A DNA stretch of 64,000 bases from positions 107,716 to 171,715 of the forward strand of contig CALYBQ010000006.1 of assembly GCA_944415565.1 (NCBI GenBank), written 5' to 3'. The notes under the pieces were generated by a model, which saw nothing but the letters and a program-made list of their open reading frames with translations, made no database searches and was not told where the DNA came from. Both the position numbers and the translations under genes were made by a program. Position 1 is the stretch's first letter, and each line of letters opens with the position of its first letter. Below are positions 1 to 8,523 of the stretch, one piece after another. The DNA comes from an uncultured Rikenellaceae bacterium. Lineage in GTDB: Bacteria; Bacteroidota; Bacteroidia; Bacteroidales; Rikenellaceae.

Positions 1-47
1 ATGACGAATGATATGGGAAATATTATTTATCTTTAAAGTATAAACCT

Positions 48-65
48 CGGGAGTGGCATCTCCCG
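48..65 (+). other. Leader hairpin before the ytxH operon
   Basis: A six-base-pair stem (48-53 with 60-65) around a six-base loop lies about 20 bases before the first start codon and is followed by an A/T-rich stretch. It could be the terminator of a gene left of the window or a 5' leader hairpin; the sequence does not decide. Confidence 0.35.
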
Positions 66-83
66 GCTTAAAAATTTACAATT

Positions 84-296
84 ATGAAAGAATTGTTGTA
101 TTTCGTTTGCGGTGCAGCGGTAGGAGCTACCGTGGCGCTACTCATGGCCCCTGAAAAAGGAGAGGTTCTCCGTTCGAAGATACGCAAGGCGGTGAGCGAC
201 GATATAGAGCTCGGCCGAGAACTGGTCGGCGTCGTTCAGGATGCCGTGGCGGAGACGAGCAAAGAGGTTAAACAGACAATCAGCGCGAAAAAATGA
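84..296 (+). CDS. YtxH domain-containing small membrane protein
   Basis: A 70-residue protein of the YtxH type. It has one N-terminal hydrophobic helix (about residues 4-22, rich in Gly/Ala) followed by the typical APEKGE turn and a charged amphipathic tail of Lys/Glu that should lie in the cytoplasm. The family is linked to general envelope stress in other bacteria, but no biochemical role is established. It is the first gene of a tight three-gene operon: its stop overlaps the start of the holin-like gene by four bases, and the third gene follows at once. No enzyme motif is visible. The product class is well supported; the function is unknown. Confidence 0.8.
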   Translation: MKELLYFVCGAAVGATVALLMAPEKGEVLRSKIRKAVSDDIELGRELVGVVQDAVAETSKEVKQTISAKK

Positions 297-658
297 TAAG
301 GCCCTCGGACCCGGATCTGCCTAATCTCGACAAACTGGAAGATGATGTGACCGCCTATGTGCGGATGCGTACCGATGCGGTCAAGCTGGGCATCGTGGAG
401 AACCTTTCACTCGTTATCGGCAAAGGGCTCGCGCTGGTACTTGCCATCGTGATATGTTCGACGGCCCTGATGGCATTCTCGGTGGCACTTCTGGTATTGG
501 TGAGCCAATGGGTGGGGTCGTACATCTTGGGCGCGGTGATATTGGGCGGATTCTATGCACTCGTCGCACTCGTCGTATGGCTGTTGCGCGGGAAGTTCGT
601 AGATATGATGGTCGGAATGTTTGCGCGTATGGTATTCTCAACTTCTAAAGACGATTGA
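293..658 (+). CDS. Phage holin family / DUF1469-like membrane protein
   Basis: 121 residues with two strong transmembrane segments (about residues 43-68 and 74-97) joined by a short turn, preceded by an acidic, helical N-terminus. This is the layout of the DUF1469 / holin superfamily III proteins that commonly sit beside YtxH genes in Bacteroidota. Despite the family name, there are no phage genes nearby, so a lysis role is unlikely; a membrane-organising or stress role is inferred from context. The start overlaps the end of the YtxH gene by four bases (ATGA), indicating translational coupling. Confidence 0.75.
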   Translation: MIRPSDPDLPNLDKLEDDVTAYVRMRTDAVKLGIVENLSLVIGKGLALVLAIVICSTALMAFSVALLVLVSQWVGSYILGAVILGGFYALVALVVWLLRGKFVDMMVGMFARMVFSTSKDD

Positions 659-660
659 CC

Positions 661-927
661 ATGGGAACTCCGGACAGTAGGTATTATTACATCGACTCGC
701 TGAACAGGCTCAGGTCGGAAAAGGCGTTGCTGAAGGTGCACACCAAGATCAAGGAGGACGCTTTCCGTTCGCAGTGGGATACGCTGAAGGAATTTGTCAG
801 TTTCGGGAATATCCGTATGCTCGTAGAGGAGAAGCTCTCGCCGCTGCGTAATATCGCAGGCATTGCTTCCGGCGCATTCTCAACTATCATTTCGCTGATA
901 GTCAACAGGCATCGCCGCCGTTGTTAG
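661..927 (+). CDS. Small hypothetical protein, third gene of the YtxH operon
   Basis: 88 residues from the ATG two bases after the preceding stop; a TTG six bases upstream is possible but less likely. The protein is Lys/Arg-rich and helical, begins with a YYYIDSLNRLRSEK-like segment, and has a weakly hydrophobic stretch near residues 64-82 before a basic RHRRR tail, so it may touch the membrane. The position after YtxH and holin-like genes is a common Bacteroidota arrangement, so the three products probably act together. No catalytic motif is visible and the function is unknown. A strong terminator follows. Confidence 0.65.
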   Translation: MGTPDSRYYYIDSLNRLRSEKALLKVHTKIKEDAFRSQWDTLKEFVSFGNIRMLVEEKLSPLRNIAGIASGAFSTIISLIVNRHRRRC

Positions 928-950
928 ACTTTCAAATTACGCATTACGCT

Positions 951-983
951 AAATGGGACGGCAGACAATGTCGTCCCATTTTC
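951..983 (+). terminator. Intrinsic terminator of the YtxH operon
   Basis: A ten-base-pair stem (951-960 with 972-981) ends in a short T run just after the third gene. The remaining bases up to 1227 hold no open frame or RNA I can support. Confidence 0.75.
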
Positions 984-1226
984 GTGTCGTGACGGCTGGT
1001 CATGTAGGGGTAATGCCAGATGGTCCATTTCTGTATGGTTGTGCGTATGTGTTATTGTGGTCATATTGTGCATGTGGCTGGCCTTGCGGCTACTGTATTT
1101 CCATGCGTGTATTTTGAGTCGTGAAGTGCCATTCTGTATGGTATAGGGCATATTTCGGTTGCATTTTGTTTCACTTTAGGCAAATAATCATTAACTTTCG
1201 GAGTTTTTATCCTAACCAGTCACCGA

Positions 1227-2003
1227 ATGGATATACTGTTAGTGCAGGCCGAGACCGTATGGCAATCGCCCGAAGCCAATTACAGGCGCATCGAGGCATT
1301 GGTCGGAAAGTCGGGCGAGGCCGATCTTATAGTATTGCCCGAAATGTTCCCGACCGGGTTCGTTACAGGGCGGTCAGGTGTGATTGGTGCAGCGGATAAA
1401 GATGGCACACGGATATTGGAATGGATGCGTGCTTTCGCTCGTGAAACCGGTGCGGCAGTAGTCGGAAGTGCTGCGGTAGAGGCGGATGGGTGGTTTTTCA
1501 ACCGTTGTTATTTCGTCAGGCCGGACGGTTCTTTCGATTCGTATGACAAACGGCACTTGTTCGGGATTGGCGGTGAGGATGAGCACTATACGGCTGGACA
1601 CGACAGGACGGTGGTAGAGTGGGGAGGGTTTCGGATATTGTTACTCGTGTGTTACGATCTGCGTTTTCCCGTGTTCGCTCGCAACCGAGGGGATTATGAC
1701 ATGATCCTCTGCGTGGCCAACTGGCCGCAGTCACGAAGGCGTGTATGGGATACGTTGCTGAGGGCGAGGGCCATTGAGAACGTGTGCTATGTAGCCGGTG
1801 TAAACCGTGTTGGGAGCGACCCTGTGTGCACATACAACGGAGGAACTGCATTTATAGATTACCGGGGCGAATCGGTCGGAACGGTGGAGGACGGAAGCGA
1901 AGGTGTGCTGAGGGTGAGTGCTGAGCTTGACGGGCTTGCAGCGTTCCGCAGGAAGTACCCGATGCTGGACGATGCAGACGCTTTCGAATTGAGATTTGAA
2001 TAA
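1227..2003 (+). CDS. Nitrilase-superfamily omega-amidase (YafV-like)
   Basis: 258 residues of the carbon-nitrogen hydrolase fold. The catalytic triad is visible: Glu39 in LPEMFPTG, Lys108 in YDKRHLFG and Cys142 in LLVCYDLRFP. The FPTGF and DKRHLF contexts match omega-amidases, which hydrolyse alpha-keto-glutaramate/succinamate or similar omega-amides left after glutamine or asparagine transamination (methionine salvage in YafV relatives). The protein is cytoplasmic with no signal peptide. It ends 27 bases before iorA in the same direction, so it may be transcribed with the aromatic amino acid cluster; disposal of keto acid amides from transamination would fit, but this is inference. The exact substrate cannot be read from sequence. 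Confidence 0.85.
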   Translation: MDILLVQAETVWQSPEANYRRIEALVGKSGEADLIVLPEMFPTGFVTGRSGVIGAADKDGTRILEWMRAFARETGAAVVGSAAVEADGWFFNRCYFVRPDGSFDSYDKRHLFGIGGEDEHYTAGHDRTVVEWGGFRILLLVCYDLRFPVFARNRGDYDMILCVANWPQSRRRVWDTLLRARAIENVCYVAGVNRVGSDPVCTYNGGTAFIDYRGESVGTVEDGSEGVLRVSAELDGLAAFRRKYPMLDDADAFELRFE

Positions 2004-2030
2004 GGTGAAATTGGAAATAATTTTTTTGAA

Positions 2031-3617
2031 ATGACAGATAAACTATTGCTATTAGGCGACCAAGCTATTGCGCTTGGAGCTGTTCATTCCGGTCTTTCGG
2101 GAGTTTACGCATATCCCGGCACGCCGTCTACGGAGATTACCGAATATATACAGGAGAATAAATTGGCCCGCGAACGCGGCGTCCGCAGCGATTGGTGTAC
2201 GAACGAGAAGACTGCTATGGAGGCTGCACTCGGTATGTCGTATATAGGCAAACGTGCGTTGGTCTGCATGAAGCACGTCGGTATGAACGTGGCTGCCGAT
2301 GCTTTCGTAAACTCGGCTATGACGGGTGTCAACGGCGGTATCGTGGTTGTCGCAGCCGACGACCCTTCGATGCACTCGTCGCAGAATGAACAGGATTCGC
2401 GCTTTTACGGCAAGTTCGCACTCGTACCGATACTCGAACCTTCGTCGCAGCAGGAGGCTTACGACATGATACGTTACGGGTTCGACCTTTCGGAAGAGGT
2501 GGGGCTTCCCGTGTTGATGCGTATAACGACGCGCATGGCACATTCGAGGGCGGTAGTGACGGTAGGCGAACCTATCGCCGAAAATCCGCTGCATTTCCCC
2601 GAAGCGGGAGTCGCCAACTGGGTATTGTTGCCTGTGAACGCCCGCAGAAGGTATCGTGAGATTATTGCAGTACAGGACAAGTTGGAGAAGATGTCGGAAA
2701 CGACACGGTTCAATAGTTACAAAAAAGGCGGCAAAAAGGGCGTCATCGCTTGCGGTATAGGTTACAATTACATGATGGAGAATCTCCCGGCCGATAGCGA
2801 CCGTACTATACTTAAAGTATCGCAGTATCCGCTGCCCGCCGATATAATTCGTGAGATGGTAGAGGAGTGCGACGAAGTGCTCGTTATCGAGGACGGACAG
2901 CCGTTCGTGGAGGAGCAGGTTAGGGGATTGCTCGATTGCTCCGGCAAGATACGCGGTCGTCTCAGCGGAGAGTTGCCGCGTGACGGAGAGCTTACGCCGG
3001 ATAACGTGGCGGCAGCGCTCGGCGTGAAGGAAGGCCAACATTTCGACGTATGCTCTACGGTCGTTCCGCGTCCGCCGGCGCTTTGTGCCGGTTGCGGCCA
3101 CAGGGACGTATATTCTGTGCTGAACGAGGTAATACGCGAATACCCGGATCATAAGGTGTTCAGCGACATAGGTTGTTATACGTTGGGAGCGTTGCCTCCG
3201 TTACGCGCGATACATACTTGCGTAGACATGGGCGCTTCGATCACTATGGCGAAAGGTGCTGCCGACGGAGGACTTTTCCCATCGGTAGCGGTCATTGGCG
3301 ACTCGACATTCACCCACTCGGGAATCACTGGCCTGCTGGATGCCGTTAATTCGAAATCAAACGTAACGATAATCATTTCGGACAACCTGACGACGGCCAT
3401 GACAGGCGGGCAGGATTCGGCCGGTACGGGCAGGATCGAAGCGATATGCCTCGGCGTGGGCGTTGAGCCGGAACACGTCAGGACGGTCGTTCCGTTGCCG
3501 AAGAACATGGAGGAGATACGTAAGGTCATAAAGGAAGAGATAGAATACAACGGTGTATCGGTGATCGTTCCTCGTCGCGAATGTATCCAGACACTCAAAA
3601 GAAAATCAAGAAAGTAA
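2031..3617 (+). CDS. iorA: Indolepyruvate (2-ketoacid):ferredoxin oxidoreductase, alpha subunit
   Basis: 528 residues. With IorB it oxidatively decarboxylates aryl-pyruvates (indolepyruvate, phenylpyruvate, hydroxyphenylpyruvate) to aryl-acetyl-CoA, passing electrons to ferredoxin. The N-terminal half is the pyrimidine-binding domain (residues 1-180, with AYPGTPSTE near 28). A CAGCGHRD motif at 352-359 begins the TPP-binding domain, whose GDSTF (Asp424) and following SDN form the Mg-diphosphate motif. The archaeal type continues into a C-terminal two-[4Fe-4S] ferredoxin domain. Here the chain ends after the TPP domain and no CxxCxxC cluster motif is present. The gene overlaps iorB by one base and leads the iorA-iorB-aminotransferase-paaK cluster. 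Confidence 0.92.
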   Translation: MTDKLLLLGDQAIALGAVHSGLSGVYAYPGTPSTEITEYIQENKLARERGVRSDWCTNEKTAMEAALGMSYIGKRALVCMKHVGMNVAADAFVNSAMTGVNGGIVVVAADDPSMHSSQNEQDSRFYGKFALVPILEPSSQQEAYDMIRYGFDLSEEVGLPVLMRITTRMAHSRAVVTVGEPIAENPLHFPEAGVANWVLLPVNARRRYREIIAVQDKLEKMSETTRFNSYKKGGKKGVIACGIGYNYMMENLPADSDRTILKVSQYPLPADIIREMVEECDEVLVIEDGQPFVEEQVRGLLDCSGKIRGRLSGELPRDGELTPDNVAAALGVKEGQHFDVCSTVVPRPPALCAGCGHRDVYSVLNEVIREYPDHKVFSDIGCYTLGALPPLRAIHTCVDMGASITMAKGAADGGLFPSVAVIGDSTFTHSGITGLLDAVNSKSNVTIIISDNLTTAMTGGQDSAGTGRIEAICLGVGVEPEHVRTVVPLPKNMEEIRKVIKEEIEYNGVSVIVPRRECIQTLKRKSRK

Positions 3618-4204
3618 TGAAGAAAGATATAATACTTGCCGGGGTAGGCGGACAGGGTATTCTGTCCATCGCGGCTATCATAGGTCAGGCCGCACTTAAC
3701 CAGAATCTGCATATCAAGCAGGCAGAAGTACACGGAATGAGCCAGCGCGGCGGCGACGTACAGTCGAACCTGCGTATCTCGGCCGAACCGATCAATTCGG
3801 ACCTTATCGCTTTGGGCAAGGCCGATGCCATCATATCGCTCGAACCGATGGAGGCACTGCGTTATCTTCCTTACCTTTCAAAAGAGGGATGGATCGTGGT
3901 TAACAGCGTGCCGCATATCAATATTCCGAACTATCCGGAAGAGAGTGCGCTCGAAGCCGAATTTGCCAAGTTGCCGAATGTCATCTCGTTCGATGCCGAC
4001 GCCGTAGCCAAGGAGAACGGCGGTGTGCGTACAGTGAACATGGTGTTGCTTGGTGCGGCGTCGATGATTCTCGGGATAGAGGACACAAAGTTGGAAGAGG
4101 CCATCGGCGATGTTTTCGGCCGTAAGGGCGAAGCCGTGGTAGAGACCAACGTCAAGGCATTCCGCGCGGGACGCGAGGCCGGTAAGAAACAGATGGAGCG
4201 TTAA
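3617..4204 (+). CDS. iorB: Indolepyruvate ferredoxin oxidoreductase, beta (gamma-type) subunit
   Basis: 195 residues starting at the ATG that shares one base with the iorA stop (TAATG). An in-frame ATG 36 bases upstream would lie inside iorA and is less likely. The GVGGQGIL motif near residue 10 and the AEVHGMSQRGG segment near 40 are hallmarks of the gamma-type domain of 2-ketoacid:ferredoxin oxidoreductases, which contributes CoA binding. It forms the heterodimer with IorA. There are no Fe-S cysteine motifs. Translational coupling with iorA fits equal subunit amounts. Confidence 0.92.
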   Translation: MKKDIILAGVGGQGILSIAAIIGQAALNQNLHIKQAEVHGMSQRGGDVQSNLRISAEPINSDLIALGKADAIISLEPMEALRYLPYLSKEGWIVVNSVPHINIPNYPEESALEAEFAKLPNVISFDADAVAKENGGVRTVNMVLLGAASMILGIEDTKLEEAIGDVFGRKGEAVVETNVKAFRAGREAGKKQMER

Positions 4205-4270
4205 ATTTCCGTTGTGTCCGGCAGGCTAAGTGAGCAACCGGCGTGGCGGGCGTATTCAAAACAGCAAGTA

Positions 4271-5596
4271 ATGGGTAATACGAAAAATACACCTATCGGG
4301 CGGGAGGTCATAGACTCGCTGATAGAGGAGTTCGGGATCAAGGATTTCGGCAAGGCCACGATCCGCGAGACGAAGGCGATAGCGGCACAGGCCGAGGCAC
4401 AAAGCGGTGTCGAGTTCATAAAGATGGAGATGGGAGTTCCGGGGCTTCCGGCTTCGGAAATCGGCGTAAAGGCTGAAATCGCGGCTTTGAAATCCGGTGT
4501 TGCGAGTCTCTATCCGGATATAGACGGTATTCCGGTGCTCAAGGCCGAAGCTTCGAGGTTCGTGAAAGCGTTTGTCGATGCCGATATTGCGCCGCAGGGA
4601 TGCGTGCCTGTGACAGGTTCGATGCAGGGAACGTATGCTTCGTTCATGGTGAGCTCGCAGTGCGATCCGAAAAAGGATACGGTACTGTTCATCGACCCCG
4701 GATTCCCGGTGCAGAAGCAACAGCTCGTCGTGATGGGTGTCAAGTACGAGACTTTCGACGTTTACGACTTCCGCGGGGAAAAATTGAGGGATAAGTTGGA
4801 GAGTTATCTAAGCAAGGGTAACATATCCACACTAGTATATTCAAACCCGAACAATCCGAGTTGGATAACGCTGAAGGACGAGGAGTTGCGTATCATAGGC
4901 GAGTTGTGCCGCAAATACGGTGTTGTCGTGCTCGAGGACCTCGCATATTTTGCGATGGACTTCCGCCGCGACCTCGGTACGCCGTTCGAAGCTCCGTTCC
5001 AACCGTCGGTATCGAAATATTGTGACGATTACGTGCTGCTTATATCGGCGTCCAAGGCGTTCAGCTATGCCGGACAGCGTATCGGAGTGGCTTGCATATC
5101 AGACAATCTCTACAAGAAGCAGTTCAAGGGGTTGGCGGAGCGTTACGGTATAGGCGCATTCGGGCCGGTATTTATCCACCGCGTGTTGTATGCCCTCTCT
5201 TCCGGAACGTCGCACTCGGCGCAATATGCGCTCGCAGCCATGTTCAAAGCCGCTGCCGATGGAAAATACAACTTCCTTGCTGAGGTCAAGGAGTACGGAA
5301 GGCGTGCCGCACGGTTGAAAGAGATATTCCAGCGTCACGGTTTCAGAATCGTGTATGACAGCGACATGGGCGAGCCTGTTGCCGACGGTTTTTACTTCAC
5401 GATAACGTATCCCGGTATGACAGGCGGCGAGCTTTCGCGTGAGTTGATGTATTATGGCGTGAGCGCGATCAGTCTGGCGACTACTGGAAGCTGTCAGGAA
5501 GGGCTTCGTGCCTGCACGTCGTTCATCAAGGATAACCAGTACGACCTGCTGGAAGAGAGAATGAAGATGTTCGCCGAGAACCATCCGATAGCTTAA
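4271..5596 (+). CDS. PLP-dependent class I/II aminotransferase (probably aromatic)
   Basis: 441 residues from the ATG at 4271; the reading frame is open to a GTG at 4214 but homology-like sequence begins with MGNTKNTPIG. Fold-type I features are visible: the SNPNNPSW segment, ED/Y residues of the cofactor pocket (VVLEDLAYFAMDF), and the Schiff-base Lys262 in SASKAFSYAGQRIG. The position directly after iorAB and before paaK indicates that it makes the aryl-pyruvate substrate of IorAB from Phe, Tyr or Trp. Specificity for aromatic amino acids is inferred from context, not from residues. The intergenic gap to iorB is 66 bases, without a terminator. Confidence 0.85.
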   Translation: MGNTKNTPIGREVIDSLIEEFGIKDFGKATIRETKAIAAQAEAQSGVEFIKMEMGVPGLPASEIGVKAEIAALKSGVASLYPDIDGIPVLKAEASRFVKAFVDADIAPQGCVPVTGSMQGTYASFMVSSQCDPKKDTVLFIDPGFPVQKQQLVVMGVKYETFDVYDFRGEKLRDKLESYLSKGNISTLVYSNPNNPSWITLKDEELRIIGELCRKYGVVVLEDLAYFAMDFRRDLGTPFEAPFQPSVSKYCDDYVLLISASKAFSYAGQRIGVACISDNLYKKQFKGLAERYGIGAFGPVFIHRVLYALSSGTSHSAQYALAAMFKAAADGKYNFLAEVKEYGRRAARLKEIFQRHGFRIVYDSDMGEPVADGFYFTITYPGMTGGELSRELMYYGVSAISLATTGSCQEGLRACTSFIKDNQYDLLEERMKMFAENHPIA

Positions 5597-5676
5597 CTTA
5601 ATACGATAATTTGGGGCGTAAACGACAGATAAGGACGCTCCGTGCATAACAGAAAACGACTAATCCGAATAAAACG

Positions 5677-6978
5677 ATGATTTGGAATCCGACAAAAGAG
5701 TGCATGAACGCCGAGGATAAGCGGCGTCTTCAGGGCGAACGCCTGCGTAAAGCTGTGGACAGGGTTTATCATGGAGTCCCGTTTTACCGCAATAAACTTC
5801 AGGAACGCGATTTGCGCCCCGACAGCATATCTTCGATAGACGACATAACGAAGCTGCCGTTTACGACCAAGCAGGACTTGCGCGACAATTATCCATACGG
5901 CCTGTTCGCAGTTCCCATGTCGGAAATCATACGCCTTCACGCCTCTTCGGGTACGACCGGTAATCCGACAGTCGTGGGATATACCCGCCGCGACCTTGCC
6001 ATATGGTCGGAGATGATAGCCCGTTGCCTTAGCGCGTACGGGGCCGACCGCAACGACATATTCTCTGTGGCATATGGTTACGGATTGTTCACCGGCGGTT
6101 TGGGACTGCATTACGGTGTGGAACACCTAGGAGCTACCGTTATCCCGATGTCGAGCGGTAATACGGCCAAACACATACAACTGATACGTGACTTCGGCGC
6201 TACGGCTTTGGCATGTACACCGTCGTATGCGCTCTACCTTGCGGAGACTATGGCGAAAACCGGATGGCCGCGCGACGATTTCAAGCTCCGTATCGGTATC
6301 TTCGGCGCAGAACCGTGGACCGAGAACATGCGTAAGGAGATAGAGGCGAAGATGGGTGTGAATGCTTATAACATTTACGGACTGAGCGAGATAATGGGGC
6401 CCGGCGTGTCGCACGAATGTGAGTGCAAATGCGGTTCGCATATCATAGACGACCATTTCTATGCAGAGGTAATAGACCCCGAAACGCTCGAACCGCTTCC
6501 TTACGGAGAGGTCGGCGAATTGGTGTTGACGACGCTTACCAAAGAGGGGTTGCCTATGATTCGTTATCGCACGAAAGACCTGTGTTCTCTGAATCCGGAA
6601 CCGTGCGAGTGCGGACGTACCAGCATAAGAATGAGCCGCATAATGGGGCGCAGCGACGATATGCTCATAATCAGGGGCGTTAACGTATTCCCGTCGCAGA
6701 TCGAGAGTGTGATACTCGAACTGGAAGAATTCGAACCGCATTACATGATATATGTCGATCGCCAGAACAATCTCGATATGATGGAGGTTCATGTTGAAGT
6801 ACGCGACGGTTTCTACTCGGACGAAATTAAGGTGATGATGGAGTTGAAGAAGAAACTCGCGGCCCGTCTGCACAGCGTACTCGGTATCAATGCCGACATC
6901 AAACTCGTCGAGCCTTACACTTTGGAGCGTAGCGAAGGGAAGTCGAAGCGTGTGATCGACCGTCGCGTCCTGAAATAA
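5677..6978 (+). CDS. paaK: Phenylacetate-CoA ligase
   Basis: 433 residues, the usual PaaK length. The AMP-forming domain has the P-loop HASSGTTGNPTVVGYT (about 88-103), the adenine motif NIYGLSEIMGPG, and the hinge/C-terminal motif GRSDDMLIIRGVNVFPSQIE followed by the small C-terminal AMP-binding domain. The enzyme interconverts arylacetate + ATP + CoA with aryl-acetyl-CoA + AMP + PPi. In a fermenting anaerobe next to iorAB it may run toward arylacetate, conserving energy, or may re-activate it; the direction is inference. No catabolic paa ring-oxygenase genes are nearby, which argues against aerobic phenylacetate degradation. Confidence 0.93.
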   Translation: MIWNPTKECMNAEDKRRLQGERLRKAVDRVYHGVPFYRNKLQERDLRPDSISSIDDITKLPFTTKQDLRDNYPYGLFAVPMSEIIRLHASSGTTGNPTVVGYTRRDLAIWSEMIARCLSAYGADRNDIFSVAYGYGLFTGGLGLHYGVEHLGATVIPMSSGNTAKHIQLIRDFGATALACTPSYALYLAETMAKTGWPRDDFKLRIGIFGAEPWTENMRKEIEAKMGVNAYNIYGLSEIMGPGVSHECECKCGSHIIDDHFYAEVIDPETLEPLPYGEVGELVLTTLTKEGLPMIRYRTKDLCSLNPEPCECGRTSIRMSRIMGRSDDMLIIRGVNVFPSQIESVILELEEFEPHYMIYVDRQNNLDMMEVHVEVRDGFYSDEIKVMMELKKKLAARLHSVLGINADIKLVEPYTLERSEGKSKRVIDRRVLK

Positions 6979-7058
6979 TGTTGGGAATCACCGAGGGCGA
7001 TGCTTGCCTGAATGTGGAAAATTTATTATTTTAGGGAATAATTATAAAAACATAAGTT

Positions 7059-7478
7059 ATGACTATCAGGCAGCTTTCGGTATTCATCGAGAACAAACTC
7101 GGCCGCATAAATGAAGTGACAAAAATATTGGCGGCCAATAATATCAATATGACGGCGTTCAGCCTTGCGGAAAGTGCCGATTTCGGAGTGCTGAGGCTCA
7201 TCGTTTCGGATGTGAACAAGGCGGCCGAAGTGCTGAAGGAAGCCCGTTTCGGGGTGTCGTTGGCCGAGGTGGTGGCGCTGAGTTTGCCGAATACTCCCGG
7301 CGCTCTTTCGAAGGTGATGGAGAGCATTGCTGAGAAAGGAGTTTTCATCGAGTATATGTACGCTTTCTCTCAAGGCGATGTAGCCAATGTCGTTATACGT
7401 CCTACGGACATATCTAAATGTCTGGAAGCGCTGAAGACGTGCGACTGTCAAGTCCTGACAGAGAGTTCTTTTGCGTAG
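7059..7478 (+). CDS. Tandem ACT-domain amino acid-binding protein
   Basis: 139 residues made of two ACT domains: residues 1-70 (MTIRQLSVFIENKLGRINEV...) and about 71-139 (VVALSLPNTPGALSKVME...). Each has the ACT signature of a Gly-rich turn before the first helix, the usual ligand-binding site. There is no catalytic or DNA-binding domain. Such stand-alone ACT proteins are frequent directly after paaK in Bacteroidota and Firmicutes and are presumed sensors of aromatic amino acids. It is the last gene of the cluster and is followed by a terminator. Confidence 0.85.
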   Translation: MTIRQLSVFIENKLGRINEVTKILAANNINMTAFSLAESADFGVLRLIVSDVNKAAEVLKEARFGVSLAEVVALSLPNTPGALSKVMESIAEKGVFIEYMYAFSQGDVANVVIRPTDISKCLEALKTCDCQVLTESSFA

Positions 7479-7540
7479 GGATATGTGTGCAATGACAGGA
7501 CACTTTGTCGCAGTTGACGATACTGTGCCTGTACGATATG

Positions 7541-7573
7541 AATACGCCTCGGTTTTATGCCGGGGCGTATTTT
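7541..7573 (+). terminator. Intrinsic terminator after the iorAB-paaK-ACT cluster
   Basis: Stem AATACGCC-CGG pairing with CCG-GGCGTATT, separated by a seven-base loop and followed by TTTT. It ends the aromatic amino acid cluster. Confidence 0.75.
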
Positions 7574-7725
7574 GGTATGCTTCGTGGCAGCTTTTGTGTG
7601 GTGAGCCGAGATATACAACCTAATTGATGGCCGGTCGCTTATTTTGTTTGCAATCCAAACGGTTTTGTTTATGCTTGACCGGATTACAATGACATATGGG
7701 ATGGATGCTGGGATCGCTATTCTGA

Positions 7726-8418
7726 TTATTCTTTCATCAACAGGATGCTGTCCAACAGGGCGCTTACGGTGTCGGCTTTCTTTACCAGCATAAGGTGGTC
7801 GCCGCCTTCGACAGGCATGACGTCCTTGATGTGCTTGAACGGAAAGACCTGATCTTCCGTGCCGTGTATGTGGTAGAGGTTGGGCGTTCTGTACTTCGGG
7901 ACCCAATTGGTTATCTGTTCCACGGCCCATTGCACATATGCAGGATCGGTTACTGTCAAGTATTCGGACAATTCGTCCGAACCGGTATTGTATACAAGCC
8001 TGTTGAAAGCGTTGGTAATGAATTGTGTTTGCTCGAAAAGTTTCTTGGGCATGTGCTCCGCGAGCTTCGTGTGCCTTACCATTGAGAACAGGGCCGGTAT
8101 CTCGTCCTTGTTTTTGAATGAGGAGATTATAATACATTTCTCCGGATAAAGGAATCGGACCATCTCCTGCATTATCACGGCCCCGAACGAATAACCGACG
8201 AGAATGAACGGTTTACGCGTGTTTATACATCGTGCCATTCTTTTTGCGTATGACCTTAGCGTCTCGTCCTCTGTCGGTATCAGCCACTCTATATAGTTGC
8301 GTTTGAATCCTTTCGGCAGGGCGAGCCGGTCGAATACGCTGCAATTATAACACATGCCGGATATGAAGTATACGTTTGTTTCGCGTTTTCCGAAGAGTCG
8401 TTTCAGAATGTTTGCCAT
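7726..8418 (-). CDS. Alpha/beta hydrolase (esterase/thioesterase-like)
   Basis: 230 residues with the alpha/beta-hydrolase fold. The nucleophile elbow is VGYSFGAV with Ser77. The acid is likely the Asp in HGTEDQVFP (about residue 185) and the base the His in GGDHLML (about 213), giving a complete triad. There is no signal peptide, so it is probably cytoplasmic. The substrate is unknown; the short chain and lack of an obvious lid fit small acyl esters or thioesters. It is a single gene with its own promoter-like element at 8482-8489, divergent from the small gene at 8524. Confidence 0.75.
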   Translation of the reverse strand: MANILKRLFGKRETNVYFISGMCYNCSVFDRLALPKGFKRNYIEWLIPTEDETLRSYAKRMARCINTRKPFILVGYSFGAVIMQEMVRFLYPEKCIIISSFKNKDEIPALFSMVRHTKLAEHMPKKLFEQTQFITNAFNRLVYNTGSDELSEYLTVTDPAYVQWAVEQITNWVPKYRTPNLYHIHGTEDQVFPFKHIKDVMPVEGGDHLMLVKKADTVSALLDSILLMKE

Positions 8419-8481
8419 ACGGATTTTGGTTTCAGGATCTTTTTTTGTTGTTGTATAACAGGCACTATATCAATAATTATG

Positions 8482-8489
8482 CAAATATA
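8482..8489 (-). promoter_or_regulatory. -7 element for the alpha/beta hydrolase gene
   Basis: TATATTTG on the minus strand, a perfect TAnnTTTG box, about 65 bases before the hydrolase start. No good TTTG at -33 is present. Confidence 0.45.
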
Positions 8490-8493
8490 CCGT

Positions 8494-8501
8494 TATATTT
8501 G
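8494..8501 (+). promoter_or_regulatory. -7 element for the small gene at 8524
   Basis: TATATTTG, a perfect TAnnTTTG box, 23 bases before the ATG. Its mirror copy on the other strand lies only four bases away, so the two genes share a very compact divergent promoter region. Confidence 0.5.
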
Positions 8502-8523
8502 CGGACATTTTATAAAAGAGCAA

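Noticed and set aside
293..658. Prophage remnant because of the holin-like gene
   Set aside because: The gene sits in a YtxH operon with no endolysin, tail or integrase gene around; the family is common in non-phage Bacteroidota loci.
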